Assembly (NCBI RefSeq): GCF_003435815.1
Contig: NZ_QTUV01000001.1
Span: forward strand, 1 to 64,000
Reading direction: 5' to 3'
Length of the DNA stretch: 64,000 nt
From: Dorea sp. AM10-31
GTDB taxonomy: Bacteria > Bacillota > Clostridia > Lachnospirales > Lachnospiraceae
This document shows, one piece after another, positions 51,698 through 61,256 of this stretch. The translations under genes and the position numbers were made by a program. A model generated the notes under the pieces. The model searched no databases. It worked only from the letters and a program-made list of their open reading frames with translations, and was not told where the DNA came from. How positions within the stretch are numbered: the first letter of the stretch is position 1; each line of letters opens with the position of its first letter.

Positions 51698-52891
51698 CTA
51701 GATACATTTCATCTCTTTTGCAAGCTCTTTGAACTTCGGAAGAGAATTTACAATTGTTTCATAAGATACACAGTATGCAAGTCTTACATATCCAGGGCAT
51801 GCGAAAGAGCTTCCCGGAACGAGGAGCAGATTGTATTTCTTCGCAATGCTGCAAAATTCCTTCTCATCTGCAATTGGGGATTTTACAAACAGATAAAATG
51901 CTCCCTGTGGTTTGATACACTCAAATCCGCACTCCAGAAGTCCATTGTATAAAGTCTCTCTGTTTCTGTCATAGAAAGACAGATCTGTCTTCTCGTTAAT
52001 GCATTTTGCAACGACTTTCTGCTGCAATGTCGGTGCATTTACAAATCCGAGAATACGGTTTGCTACATTAGCTGCTGACAATACCGTTTCACTGTCTGTT
52101 ACTTCGTCTGGAATCACAAGATATCCAATGCGTTCTCCAGGAAGTGATAACGACTTACTGTAAGAATATCCTACGATCGTATTGTCATAATACTTCGTCA
52201 GATATGGCACTTCCACTCCATCGTATGCAAGTTCACGATATGGTTCGTCAGAAATCAGATAAATCTCTGTTCCGAATTCTTTCTGTTTTGCTTCCATGAT
52301 CGCTGCCATTTTTTTAATTGTATCTTCTGAATATACAACACCTGTCGGGTTGTTCGGTGTGTTCACAATGACTGCTTTTGTTTTTGCTGTGATCTTCTGC
52401 TCGAACTCATCAAGCTTCGGCTGGAACGTCTCTTTATCTGGTGAAATTTCAACCAGTACTCCGTCAAAGTTGTTCGTATAAGAACGGTATTCTCCGAAAT
52501 ATGGTGCAAATGCAATTACTTCATCTCTCGGATTTAATAGTGTCTTCAAAATAACATTTAAGCCACCTGCTGCCCCTACTGTCATGATGATATTCTTTCC
52601 TTCAAAAGAAGTTCCGAATCTCTCATTCAGCGAATTTGCAATTGTCTCTCTTACATCTGCATAACCGCTGTTGCTGTTTGTGTAGCCATGCAGTACGATC
52701 GGATCACTCTCACTTACAAGCTCGATAATCGCTTTTTTTACTGCTTCCGGAGCCGGCACATTCGGATTGCCAAGGCTGAAATCAAAAACGTTCTCTGCCC
52801 CGTATATCTCTGCCAGTCTGTTACCTTCTTCGAACATCGCACGAATGGCAGAACTGTTTGCTACCATTCCTTTCATCTTCTCTGCAATCAT
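51698..52891 (-). CDS. PLP-dependent aminotransferase (aspartate/aromatic type)
   Basis: 397 residues, class I aminotransferase. Seen: FSLGNPNVPAPEAVKKA near 39-55, NTPNNPTGVVYS near 173-184, LISDEPYRELAYD near 207-219, PLP lysine in SYSKSLSLPGERIGYL near 237-252, and the C-terminal PGYVRLAYC with the substrate-binding Arg. The start is the ATG at 52891 with AAGGAG upstream (GTG at 52900 is part of that site's spacer). Substrate is not clear; 35 bp before hisC in the same direction. Confidence 0.9.
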   Translation of the reverse strand: MIAEKMKGMVANSSAIRAMFEEGNRLAEIYGAENVFDFSLGNPNVPAPEAVKKAIIELVSESDPIVLHGYTNSNSGYADVRETIANSLNERFGTSFEGKNIIMTVGAAGGLNVILKTLLNPRDEVIAFAPYFGEYRSYTNNFDGVLVEISPDKETFQPKLDEFEQKITAKTKAVIVNTPNNPTGVVYSEDTIKKMAAIMEAKQKEFGTEIYLISDEPYRELAYDGVEVPYLTKYYDNTIVGYSYSKSLSLPGERIGYLVIPDEVTDSETVLSAANVANRILGFVNAPTLQQKVVAKCINEKTDLSFYDRNRETLYNGLLECGFECIKPQGAFYLFVKSPIADEKEFCSIAKKYNLLLVPGSSFACPGYVRLAYCVSYETIVNSLPKFKELAKEMKCI

Positions 52892-52913
52892 GTTACACAC
52901 TCCTTTTTATTAT

Positions 52914-53816
52914 TTATTTTCTTGTCACAGTGCCTTTTTCCACCATGAACACCGGACGGTAGGACATCTTTGCCTTTCTTAAGCCTTCTGCCCCGGTATC
53001 TTCTTCTCTGTTTACATATTTGTAATCCATGCACTCATGTGATACAAACTGCTGGTTGATCATAGGATATGCCCCTTGTACTTCTGCATATGCTTTCTCA
53101 ATATGCACACCAAAAGTATCTGAACAGATTGGTTCTCCTACCGTAAAGGCTGCTACTTCTCCATCAATACGGAGTACACCGCCTTTCAGACCCAGTTCTT
53201 CAAACAATCTGAGTGAATTCAGTGTCACACAGATCTCTGCATTCTTCTCCAGATCTTCCTCACAACCGTTTTCATTTCTCCATTTTAATGCCATCTGGAA
53301 ACAGTCTTCCACATTATCCTTTGTCATCGGTTCGTAGCTCCAGCGGTCTTCATACATAATTTTAAATTTATTAATATGGTTCCGCTTGCCATGTAATTTT
53401 TTACCGGATAAGGTTGCCAGCTTCTCAGTCTCATAAACATAATCCGCCTGGTCACGGTCATACTCGATCTGGTATCTGTCCGGGAACCATTCCTGCAAAC
53501 GTTCAAAATTATCCGGTGTCACATTATACATGGAAAATGTACGTCCCCGGTCTTCGCAGTATCTTTCCAGAACCGGGATCACATTCTTCACATCCTCATC
53601 TTTTCCTGCCGGAAAAGCAAAGGCAATGTGATTCTCGTCCTCACTTTTGAATACAAGTGTATTCTCTATGACTGCCCATTTTACCGGATACTGTCTTGAC
53701 CAGAGATACAGATTTACAAAAGTTCTCTCGCAGCTCCGGCTGGTATGATGCCTGAAATAGTGATCAATGATCTCTTTGTCTTCCAGTGCTGCCTTTTTAA
53801 ACTGATATTCTTCCAT
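52914..53816 (-). CDS. DUF2156-domain protein (LPG/MprF C-terminal-like)
   Basis: 300 residues, a double acyltransferase-like (GNAT-type) fold. Seen: the N-terminal FRHHTSRSCERTFVNLYLW near 21-39, the family motif GKKLHGKRNHINKF near 136-149, VAAFTVGEPI near 220-229, AYPMINQQF near 248 and the end EDTGAEGLRKAKMSYRPV near 271-288. This domain matches the C-terminal part of phosphatidylglycerol lysyltransferases, but stand-alone forms have no proven role. GGAAG precedes the ATG. It lies 22 bp before the aminotransferase gene. Confidence 0.85.
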   Translation of the reverse strand: MEEYQFKKAALEDKEIIDHYFRHHTSRSCERTFVNLYLWSRQYPVKWAVIENTLVFKSEDENHIAFAFPAGKDEDVKNVIPVLERYCEDRGRTFSMYNVTPDNFERLQEWFPDRYQIEYDRDQADYVYETEKLATLSGKKLHGKRNHINKFKIMYEDRWSYEPMTKDNVEDCFQMALKWRNENGCEEDLEKNAEICVTLNSLRLFEELGLKGGVLRIDGEVAAFTVGEPICSDTFGVHIEKAYAEVQGAYPMINQQFVSHECMDYKYVNREEDTGAEGLRKAKMSYRPVFMVEKGTVTRK

Positions 53817-53871
53817 AATCTTCCTTCTATATTTTGTTCATTTATCTCGTTATAAACAATTCGTATAATTT

Positions 53872-54945
53872 TTACTCTTCGTTCATATTCGCAAGCTTTG
53901 CTGCCTGGTCTGCTGCTGTAAGGCTGTCGATGATCTCGTCCAGATCTCCATTCAGAATAGAGTCCAGTTTATGCAGTGTCAGCTTGATACGGTGATCTGT
54001 TACTCGTCCCTGCGGGAAGTTGTAAGTACGGATCTTTTCAGAACGGTCTCCTGTACCGATCTGGCTTCTTCTTGCTTCTGCTTCAGATGCCTGTTTCTTC
54101 TCCATCTCCAGATCGTATAATTTGGAACGTAACAAACGGAAAGCTTTTTCCTTATTCTGTAACTGGGATTTCTCTGTCTGGCTGTAAATCACGATTCCTG
54201 TCGGGTAGTGAGTCAGACGTACCGCAGAGTCTGTTGTATTGACACACTGTCCACCGTTACCGGATGCACGCATAACATCAATACGGATATCTTTGTCATC
54301 AATCACTACGTCTACATCTTCTGCCTCCGGCATGATCGCTACCGTGATCGTGGATGTATGGATACGCCCGCCGCTCTCTGTCTCCGGCACACGCTGTACA
54401 CGATGTACACCGCTTTCGTATTTCAAACGGGAATATGCGCCCTGTCCTGTGATCATAAATACACACTCTTTGAATCCACCGATTCCATTCTCATTTAATG
54501 AAATCATCTCAACTTTCCAACGGCGTCCTTCTGCATAATGCAGATACATACGGTAAATCTCAGCAGCAAATAAAGCAGCTTCATCTCCCCCTGCTCCTGC
54601 ACGGATTTCGACTATAACGTTCTTGTCATCGTTCGGATCCTTAGGCAGAAGAAGGATCTTCAGCTCATGCTCTAATTCTTCCACTCTCTTCTTGGACTCA
54701 CTTAGTTCCTCTTTTGCAAGTTCTTTCAGTTCTTCATCAGACTCTTCATCTAACATCTCAAGACTATCTGCAATTGCCTGCTTGCAGGCTTTATATTCCT
54801 TATAAGCCTCAACGATCGGAGTCAAATCATTCTGCTCTTTCATCAGTTTACGGAAACGGTTCTGATCATTTGCAACATCTGGCTCCTGAAGCTCGCTTAA
54901 TATTTCTTCAAATCGAATGAGCAAATCTTCTAATTTGTCAAACAT
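53872..54945 (-). CDS. prfA: Peptide chain release factor 1
   Basis: 357 residues, recognises UAA/UAG. Seen: the peptidyl-hydrolysis GGQ in [21 protein letters not shown] near 226-246 (Cys after GGQ is unusual; His is common), the anticodon-like PxT region reading PET ([16 protein letters not shown] near 185-200) and the C-terminal [22 protein letters not shown] precedes the ATG at 54945. It follows prmC by 41 bp; PrmC methylates the Gln of GGQ, which makes a sensible pair. Confidence 0.96.
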   Translation of the reverse strand: MFDKLEDLLIRFEEILSELQEPDVANDQNRFRKLMKEQNDLTPIVEAYKEYKACKQAIADSLEMLDEESDEELKELAKEELSESKKRVEELEHELKILLLPKDPNDDKNVIVEIRAGAGGDEAALFAAEIYRMYLHYAEGRRWKVEMISLNENGIGGFKECVFMITGQGAYSRLKYESGVHRVQRVPETESGGRIHTSTITVAIMPEAEDVDVVIDDKDIRIDVMRASGNGGQCVNTTDSAVRLTHYPTGIVIYSQTEKSQLQNKEKAFRLLRSKLYDLEMEKKQASEAEARRSQIGTGDRSEKIRTYNFPQGRVTDHRIKLTLHKLDSILNGDLDEIIDSLTAADQAAKLANMNEE

Positions 54946-54986
54946 ATTTTCTCCTCCTGTTTCTTCTCTTCACACCTGTTTCAAGG

Positions 54987-55862
54987 CTACCCTTTATTGT
55001 ACATTGCACTGACAACACGGTCAAGTCCTGCCAGATCCTTTTTCACATCAATTTTGTCGTATCCCGCCTGCGCAAGAAGCGCGGATACCTCTTCTGCCTG
55101 ATCGTGCCCGATCTCAAATAAGATCCATCCGCCCGGTTTCAGGTATTTTCCTGCCTGAGCAATAATCTTCCGGTAAAAATACAGTCCGTCTTCTTTCCCA
55201 TCAAGCGCAATATACGGATCATGTAATTTTACCTCATCGGCAAGCTCTTCGATTACGGCACTCCGGATATACGGTGGATTGGAAACGATGATATCGTATG
55301 CTCCTTCCACATTTTCAAACAAATCACTCTTCCTGAATACAGCATCCGCCTTAAGTCTCTCTCCATTCTGTCGCGCTACTTCCAGTGCGCCTTCGGATAT
55401 ATCCACACCAGTTCCTTCGATCTGTCCGCACAGCTTCATAAGACTTAGTAAAATGCAGCCAGAGCCGGTACACACATCCAAAACCTGTACTTTCTTATTC
55501 GGCTCTTTTTTTAATTTTTCTTTTATATGACAATATGCTTCTTCTACCAAATTCTCGGTATCCTGTCGAGGAACAAGTACCTGATCATTTACAAGGAATT
55601 CATATCCCATAAAGTATTGTCTCCCGGTAATATGCTGCAACGGAATGTGCTCTGCGCGCTTTGCAAGTGCGACTTCGTATTCTTCTGCCTGTTCTTCCGG
55701 CACATCTGCTTTGGGGTTACCATAATATGCCGTCTTCGTAACTCCGGTAATATATTCCAACAGATACCACGCATCCAGATCTGCTTCTTCAATCTGTGCT
55801 TCGCGCAGTCTCTCTTTGCCACTTCGAAAAAGCTCTTCCAGATTAAAAATTTTTCCGTTCAT
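54987..55862 (-). CDS. prmC: Release factor glutamine methyltransferase
   Basis: 291 residues, SAM-dependent N5-glutamine methyltransferase for release factors. Seen: HITGRQYFMGYEFLV near 82-96, VLVPRQDTENLVE near 101-113, VLDVCTGSGCILLSL near 132-146 (motif I), and the signature VSNPPYIRS near 203-211. The start is the ATG at 55862 with TTGGAGAG upstream, inside the DUF1385 gene end (20-base overlap). Order prmC-prfA in the same operon is seen in many Firmicutes. Confidence 0.95.
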   Translation of the reverse strand: MNGKIFNLEELFRSGKERLREAQIEEADLDAWYLLEYITGVTKTAYYGNPKADVPEEQAEEYEVALAKRAEHIPLQHITGRQYFMGYEFLVNDQVLVPRQDTENLVEEAYCHIKEKLKKEPNKKVQVLDVCTGSGCILLSLMKLCGQIEGTGVDISEGALEVARQNGERLKADAVFRKSDLFENVEGAYDIIVSNPPYIRSAVIEELADEVKLHDPYIALDGKEDGLYFYRKIIAQAGKYLKPGGWILFEIGHDQAEEVSALLAQAGYDKIDVKKDLAGLDRVVSAMYNKG

Positions 55863-56769
55863 AATCTCTCCAATCAAACACTGCTTCTACTGCCTGGATC
55901 GCGACTTCGATCATACTGTCATCCGGTTCTTTCGTTGTCAGCTTCTGGATCGCAAGTCCCGGTTTGCTCACAAGATTGATAAGTGCACCGTCACTGTCTC
56001 CCGCCAGATGCAGGATCTCATAAGAAATTCCGGCAATTACGGGCAGAAGCAGGAGTCTTACAACAACACGCATCCCCATGGAATCCACATGGATCAGAAG
56101 CAGTAAAATAATACTGATTGCAAGAACCAGGAACAGGAAGCTGGTTCCGCAACGTTTGTGCTGTCTGGAACTCTTGCGGACATTTTCAACATTCAGTTCC
56201 ATTCCATGTTCAATACAGTTGATACATTTATGCTCTGCACCATGATACATGAACGTGCGCTGTATATCTTCCATTCTGGAAATCAGTGCCAGATATAAAA
56301 TAAATATCAGAATCCGTACCACTCCCTCCAGCAGTGTCCGGATTTCGTATGACGGAATAACATTTTTGAACAATGAAGACAGAAAATACGGAACCATCAT
56401 AAAGATCACAACAGCAAATACAAGAGAAAACGCAAGCATACCGCGCATTGCCCATGCATCCTGTTTTTCTTTTTTCTCCTGTTCTTTTGCTGTCAGCTCC
56501 TTTTTCTGTTCTTCTTCATCTTCCTCAAAAAATTCTGCCGAATACATTAATGTCCGGATTCCAAGAACCATAGAATCTGCAAATTTAAAAATCCCCCGGA
56601 TAAATGGAATCTTAGAAAGTATCCCACATTTACCGGAAATCCCTTCATAATGTTCCGTCTTCACATGGATTTCTCCGTCCGGCTTTCTCACTGCCACGGC
56701 ATATTCATCTCCGTTGCGCATCATAATACCTTCGATGACTGCCTGGCCTCCGATTTCTGATGACTTCAT
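55843..56769 (-). CDS. DUF1385-family membrane protein (YqhQ-like)
   Basis: 308 residues. The N-terminal GGQAVIEGIMMRNGDEYAVAVRK near 7-29 and the central FMYHGAEHKCINCIEHG near 186-202 are family signatures; four membrane helices lie at about 120-300. The family is conserved in Firmicutes (Bacillus YqhQ) and is placed near prmC/rpmE in many genomes, function not known. GGAGG precedes the ATG. The run of charged residues EDEEEQKKELTAKEQEKK near 89-106 lies before the first helix. Confidence 0.85.
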   Translation of the reverse strand: MKSSEIGGQAVIEGIMMRNGDEYAVAVRKPDGEIHVKTEHYEGISGKCGILSKIPFIRGIFKFADSMVLGIRTLMYSAEFFEEDEEEQKKELTAKEQEKKEKQDAWAMRGMLAFSLVFAVVIFMMVPYFLSSLFKNVIPSYEIRTLLEGVVRILIFILYLALISRMEDIQRTFMYHGAEHKCINCIEHGMELNVENVRKSSRQHKRCGTSFLFLVLAISIILLLLIHVDSMGMRVVVRLLLLPVIAGISYEILHLAGDSDGALINLVSKPGLAIQKLTTKEPDDSMIEVAIQAVEAVFDWRDYERKNF

Positions 56770-56796
56770 AAAGCCTCCTTTAAAACTTTTATAACG

Positions 56797-56828
56797 AAAA
56801 AAGGGTTGAGATTACAAAACCTCAACCC
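56797..56828 (-). terminator. Terminator of rpmE
   Basis: On the minus strand GGGTTGAG ... CTCAACCC (8 bp) followed by TTTTTT. Confidence 0.85.
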
Positions 56829-56841
56829 AAAACCTGCGAAC

Positions 56842-57054
56842 TTATTTGTTCATTCCGTATTTCTTATTGAACTTATCAACACGGCCACGAGCCTGAGTTG
56901 CTTTCTGCTGTCCTGTATAGAACGGATGACACTTAGAACAGATCTCTACGTGGATGTCCTCGCTAGTTGATCCTGTTACGAATGTGTTACCACAGTTGCA
57001 AGTTACGGTTGCCTGATAATATGCTGGATGTATTCCTTCTTTCATGATTTTCAC
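56842..57054 (-). CDS. rpmE: 50S ribosomal protein L31
   Basis: 70 residues, zinc-binding (C+) form. Seen: CNCGNTF near 17-23 and [13 protein letters not shown] near 38-50 supply the four Cys ligands; the protein ends [10 protein letters not shown], typical of L31. AGAGGTGA precedes the ATG. It is transcribed alone from a promoter whose -35 lies in the rho stop codon. Confidence 0.97.
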   Translation of the reverse strand: MKIMKEGIHPAYYQATVTCNCGNTFVTGSTSEDIHVEICSKCHPFYTGQQKATQARGRVDKFNKKYGMNK

Positions 57055-57122
57055 CTCTTCTTTTTATTTTTTACTTTCACGCGATTTTCGCGATTATGAT
57101 TCGTTTTCTAAACAGCTTTGTT

Positions 57123-57151
57123 ATTGTATCACAAAAAACACAGCTTGTCTA
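57123..57151 (-). promoter_or_regulatory. Promoter of rpmE overlapping the rho stop
   Basis: Minus strand TAGACA (57151-57146), 17-base spacer, TACAAT (57128-57123). The -35 includes the TAG stop codon of rho (57151-57149); no clear rho terminator is seen, so read-through into rpmE is likely as well. Confidence 0.55.
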
Positions 57152-58489
57152 GACTAATTTTGTCTTTTTCATCAACTGGATAAATTCTCCATTATCCTTT
57201 GTTCTGGAGAACATGTTGAGGATATTATCCACAGCGTCTTCGGCGCGCATACCATTGAGTGCACGGCGCATCGTATCGACTGCTTCTTGCTCTGCCGGTG
57301 TAAGTAAGAGATCTTCTCTTCGTGTACCAGATTTTGGAATATCTACAGCCGGGAACATTCTCTTTTCAGACAGCTTGCGGTCAAGAACAAGTTCCATGTT
57401 ACCGGTTCCTTTAAATTCCTCATAAATGACGTCATCCATCTTGCTTCCGGTATCTACAAGCGCGGTTGCCAGGATTGTAAGGCTTCCTCCGCCACGCATA
57501 TTTCTCGCTGCTCCGAAGAAGCGCTTCGGCATATGCAGTGCAGCCGGATCGATACCACCGGAAAGTGTTCTTCCTGACGGCGGTACAGTTAAGTTATATG
57601 CTCTTGTCAGTCTTGTGATACTGTCAAGCAGAATCATAACGTCCTTTTTATGTTCTACCAGTCTCTTGGCACGCTCGATCACCATCTCTGACACACGCTT
57701 ATGGTGCTCCGGTAACTCATCGAAAGTAGAGTAAATAACTTCTACATTGTCGCCTTCAATCGTTTCTTTAATATCTGTAACTTCCTCCGGACGCTCATCT
57801 ATCAAAAGGATCAGAAGGTGTACTTCCGGATTGTTCTTTCTGACAGAAAGTGCAATCTGCTTAAGCAGAGTTGTCTTACCTGCTTTCGGAGGTGATACGA
57901 TCATACCGCGCTGTCCTTTACCGATTGGGGAAAGCAGATCCACAATACGCATCGCTGTGCTTGTCTGTCCGCTCTCCAGACGCATTCTCTCATCCGGGAA
58001 AATCGGTGTCATATCTTCAAAGTTCTTCCGGTGGATCGCTTTCATCGGATCCATATCATTGATCTTTGACAGGTAAAGAAGTGCACTGAACTTCTCCTGC
58101 TGTGTCTTGATTCTTGTATGCCCCTCCAGAATATCTCCTGTCTTCAGATTAAACTTACGGATCTGTGACGGAGATACATATACATCATGATCACCCGGCA
58201 GATAATTATCACTTCGGATAAATCCATATCCATCCGGCATAACTTCCAGAATTCCATTTGCGACAACACCGCTGTCCAGTTTGTCAATATCATGCAGTTC
58301 TCTGTCGCCAGTGTTTGCCGACATCTCTTTTACATTCTCCTGGGATGCCTTTTTTTCTTTTTCATCTTCCTTCAGCATTAATTCAATCAACTCTGCTTTT
58401 TTCATTGTTGAAATGCCTTTCAGGCCACGCGCTTTCGCAAGCTCTTTAAGCGTAGCTAATGGAAGAGATTCATATTTTTCTCTCATCAT
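57149..58489 (-). CDS. rho: Transcription termination factor Rho
   Basis: 446 residues, hexameric RNA helicase. Seen: an N-terminal helical Rho_N domain (LATLKELAKARGLKGISTMKK near 11-31), the cold-shock-like RNA-binding domain (GILEVMPDGYGFIRSDNYLPG), the P-loop SPPKAGKTTLLKQIA near 200-214, LLIDERPEEVTDI, LLDSITRLTRAYN near 290-302 and the R-loop GTGNMELVLDRKLSEKRMFPA. ATG at 58489 with GAAAGGATG upstream; the next ATG is also possible. The charged linker near 38-60 is a mild extension. Confidence 0.97.
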   Translation of the reverse strand: MMREKYESLPLATLKELAKARGLKGISTMKKAELIELMLKEDEKEKKASQENVKEMSANTGDRELHDIDKLDSGVVANGILEVMPDGYGFIRSDNYLPGDHDVYVSPSQIRKFNLKTGDILEGHTRIKTQQEKFSALLYLSKINDMDPMKAIHRKNFEDMTPIFPDERMRLESGQTSTAMRIVDLLSPIGKGQRGMIVSPPKAGKTTLLKQIALSVRKNNPEVHLLILLIDERPEEVTDIKETIEGDNVEVIYSTFDELPEHHKRVSEMVIERAKRLVEHKKDVMILLDSITRLTRAYNLTVPPSGRTLSGGIDPAALHMPKRFFGAARNMRGGGSLTILATALVDTGSKMDDVIYEEFKGTGNMELVLDRKLSEKRMFPAVDIPKSGTRREDLLLTPAEQEAVDTMRRALNGMRAEDAVDNILNMFSRTKDNGEFIQLMKKTKLV

Positions 58490-58622
58490 ATGCTTTATTC
58501 ATCCTTTCACATCTGTTGTGGGAATCTTTGTCTGAGTTGACTTTCCTGAAATATTCATTCATTATACTACACTTTTTTTAATTTTTAAAGGGGTTACCAA
58601 ATTATTTTTCACTGCTATTTTC

Positions 58623-58651
58623 TTGATTTGCCCCATTAAGGATGATATGAT
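58623..58651 (+). promoter_or_regulatory. Promoter of the radical SAM gene
   Basis: TTGATT (58623-58628), 17-base spacer, TATGAT (58646-58651), about 30 bases before the ATG at 58681. A rho-direction -10 (TATAAT at 58566-58561) lies in the same gap. Confidence 0.6.
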
Positions 58652-58680
58652 AATGAATAGTGAATAAGGCAGGTAACAAG

Positions 58681-59607
58681 ATGACAATACACTGGAACGA
58701 AAAAAGATATTATTCTCTGGATTATTATCTGAAAGAGAACTACGGGGAAAAATTATATAAGCTCTCTTTAAATGGCGGTATGACCTGTCCGAACCGGGAC
58801 GGCACACTGGACACGAGAGGCTGTATTTTCTGTAGCCGGGGCGGTTCCGGTGATTTTGCTGCTGACTCCGCAGTTTCTGTTACAGAGCAGATTGAGCAGG
58901 CAAAAGCACTTGTAGCATCCAAACAGACAGGTTCTTCATATATTGCTTATTTTCAGGCATTTACGAACACTTATGCACCTGTATCCAGACTACGTGAACT
59001 CTTCACGGAAGCGATCCATCATCCAGATATCCGGATTCTTTCCATTGCAACAAGACCTGACTGTTTAAGCGAAGAAATTCTGGATCTTCTCGGTGAACTG
59101 AACCAGATCAAACCAGTCTGGATTGAACTCGGGCTTCAGACGATCCACCCGAAGACCGCAGCTTTTATCCGCAGAGGCTATGATCTTCCGGTTTTCGAAC
59201 ATGCCGTTCAGCATTTGCGCGCCCGCAATATTTCTGTAATCGTACATACGATCCTTGCTCTTCCGGGCGAGACGCCGGAGATGATGCTGGATACGATCCA
59301 CTATCTGAACCGTTTTGATATCCAGGGTATCAAATTACAGCTTCTTCACATTCTGAAAGGAACGGATCTTGCCGATATCTATGAAGCTCATCCTTTTTAT
59401 GTTCCTTCCATGGAAGAATATTTTGCACTTCTCGGCATGTGTATCTGCCACTTAAGACCTGATATTGTGATCCACCGGCTTACCGGTGACGGTCCGAAAC
59501 CTTTGCTCGTCGCACCTTGCTGGAGCGCGAACAAAAGATATGTCCTGAACCAGATGCAATCTTATTTCAAGGCACACGACATCTGGCAGGGAAAGGAGTA
59601 TTCATAA
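58681..59607 (+). CDS. TIGR01212-family radical SAM protein
   Basis: 308 residues. Seen: CPNRDGTLDTRGCIFCS near 29-45 with the widely spaced first Cys and the final CxxC that are typical of this family, IAYFQAFTNTYAP near 86-98, IATRPDCL near 123, WIELGLQTIHPKTA near 145, HTILALPGETPEM near 195, and a C-terminal LTGDGPKPLLVAPCW. It makes 5'-deoxyadenosyl radicals; the reaction is unknown. Start: ATG at 58681 (AGGCAGG upstream); a GTG at 58660 is an alternative. Its stop codon overlaps the next ATG by one base (TAATG). Confidence 0.9.
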   Translation: MTIHWNEKRYYSLDYYLKENYGEKLYKLSLNGGMTCPNRDGTLDTRGCIFCSRGGSGDFAADSAVSVTEQIEQAKALVASKQTGSSYIAYFQAFTNTYAPVSRLRELFTEAIHHPDIRILSIATRPDCLSEEILDLLGELNQIKPVWIELGLQTIHPKTAAFIRRGYDLPVFEHAVQHLRARNISVIVHTILALPGETPEMMLDTIHYLNRFDIQGIKLQLLHILKGTDLADIYEAHPFYVPSMEEYFALLGMCICHLRPDIVIHRLTGDGPKPLLVAPCWSANKRYVLNQMQSYFKAHDIWQGKEYS

Positions 59608-60119
59608 TGGCTGAATCATTTAAACTGTATAAACTGATCATTTTATATATGTTAAATAAAGTGGATTTTCCGCTTACAAATTCACAGATTTCCGAATTTA
59701 TCCTAGATCAGGGATACACAACTTACTTCAAGTTACAGCAGGCTCTCTCTGAACTTCTCTCTTCCGGTTTTATCCGCGAAGAAGCAACACACAGCCGTAC
59801 TTTCTATCATCTGACCGAAGACGGCGAATCTACAATCCGGTATTTTGAAAATGATATATCGCCTGCAATCCAGAGCGACATCGATACATTTTTACAGAAA
59901 AAACACTACGAATTGAAGAACGAAGTAGCTGTAAAAGCCGACTATTACCAGCTCAGCACGGGGGAGTATTCTGTCCGCTGCCAGGTTTTTGAAAAAGGTC
60001 TTCCTCTGATCGACTTAACCATAACTGCCCCTACAGAAGCAGAAGCAGAGACAATCTCCAACAACTGGGCAAAGAAAAACCAGGAAGTGTATGCTATGGT
60101 TATGGCGCATCTACTTTAA
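59607..60119 (+). CDS. DUF4364-family protein with winged-helix-like N-terminus
   Basis: 170 residues. The N-terminal half (LIILYMLNKVDFPLTNSQISEFILD, QALSELLSSGFIREE, TFYHLTEDGESTIRYFE) reads as a winged helix; the C-terminal half is a beta-rich domain ending AEAETISNNWAKKNQEVYAMVM. This fits the DUF4364 family of Clostridia. AAAGGAG lies before the ATG at 59607, which overlaps the upstream stop. Its end overlaps the convergent hemW gene by nine bases. A regulatory role is likely but not shown. Confidence 0.82.
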   Translation: MAESFKLYKLIILYMLNKVDFPLTNSQISEFILDQGYTTYFKLQQALSELLSSGFIREEATHSRTFYHLTEDGESTIRYFENDISPAIQSDIDTFLQKKHYELKNEVAVKADYYQLSTGEYSVRCQVFEKGLPLIDLTITAPTEAEAETISNNWAKKNQEVYAMVMAHLL

Positions 60120-61256
60120 GAATTCACTCATCACATAGTTGCTGATATCGATTCCACGCCGGGTTAAATATACCCGGCTGTTTTTTTCTTCCAGAAGCCC
60201 TTCTTCCTTTAGTGTACGGATCGTATCTCCGTACACTTCATCCAGTTCTTTTCCATAACATTCTGAAAATTCTTTTCTTCCTACGCCCTTCATCATCCGG
60301 AGTCCTAAAAACATCGTCTCTTCCATCTGTTCCTGCACAGACAGTATTTCTTTTTCGTCCGCTTTCATATGCATACGGTCTGGTTCATAAGTAAAGCGAC
60401 AGTTATTAATAAGTGACGCTGCTCCCGTACCAATCCCCAGATACTCTGTCCGATACCAGTAACCAATGTTATGTCTGCATGCTTTTCCCGGCTTCGCATA
60501 GTTGGAAATCTCATAATGTTCATATCCGTATTCTTTCAGAATTTCCTCTGTCCGCCAATACATCCGACGTTCGGTATCTTCATCCGGAAGCCGCTCTTCT
60601 GCCGGTATCCGTCTGCCTCTTTCCAGTTCGTCTTCCTGATTTCCATATCTCTCATAAAACGGTGTCCCCTCTTCAATGATCAGACTGTATGCCGAAATGT
60701 GTTCCGGTGAAAGTTCTGCGACCGTACGAAGCGTCCGCTCCCAGTCTGAAAGATTCTGTCCCGGAATTGCTGACATCAGATCAATGTTAATATTTGTAAA
60801 TCCAACCTCTTTTGCCAGCCTGTAAGTATGCAAAAATTCCTCATATGTATGGATCCTGCCAAGCATCCGGAGTTCTCTGTCATCTGCCGACTGCAAACCA
60901 ATACTCAGGCGGTTGATCCCGCATTTCTGATATGCACGGAGTTTCTTTTCATCTACTGTTCCGGGATTCAGTTCGGTTGTAATCTCTGCGTCTTCTGCGA
61001 TTGTAAATGTTCTGTTAATTGCTGCAAATATGCTCTCCGTCTGTTCTGCTTCCAGCGTGGACGGTGTCCCACCGCCAAGGAAAATGCTGACAACACGATA
61101 AGCCTTCGCCAGATCTGTATAGGAACAGATTTCCCGGCAAAGGCTCTCTACATATATTTCCTGTTCAGCTCTGGTAGCAGGACCTGACAAGAAATCACAA
61201 TATTTACATTTTCTTACACAAAAAGGAATATGAATATATAATTCTAATGCTTTCAT
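60111..61256 (-). CDS. hemW: Radical SAM protein HemW (heme chaperone/coproporphyrinogen oxidase-like)
   Basis: 381 residues. Seen: LYIHIPFCVRKCKYCDF near 6-22 with CxxxCxxC, FLGGGTPSTLE near 59-69, LNPGTVDEKK near 95, INRLSIGLQS near 114-123, NIDLMSAIPGQN near 156, and a C-terminal HemN-C domain. HemW lacks the extra Cys of true HemN and is thought to insert heme; the name is family-based. The ATG directly follows the lepA stop (TAAATG); lepA-hemW order is common in Firmicutes. Confidence 0.9.
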   Translation of the reverse strand: MKALELYIHIPFCVRKCKYCDFLSGPATRAEQEIYVESLCREICSYTDLAKAYRVVSIFLGGGTPSTLEAEQTESIFAAINRTFTIAEDAEITTELNPGTVDEKKLRAYQKCGINRLSIGLQSADDRELRMLGRIHTYEEFLHTYRLAKEVGFTNINIDLMSAIPGQNLSDWERTLRTVAELSPEHISAYSLIIEEGTPFYERYGNQEDELERGRRIPAEERLPDEDTERRMYWRTEEILKEYGYEHYEISNYAKPGKACRHNIGYWYRTEYLGIGTGAASLINNCRFTYEPDRMHMKADEKEILSVQEQMEETMFLGLRMMKGVGRKEFSECYGKELDEVYGDTIRTLKEEGLLEEKNSRVYLTRRGIDISNYVMSEFLK

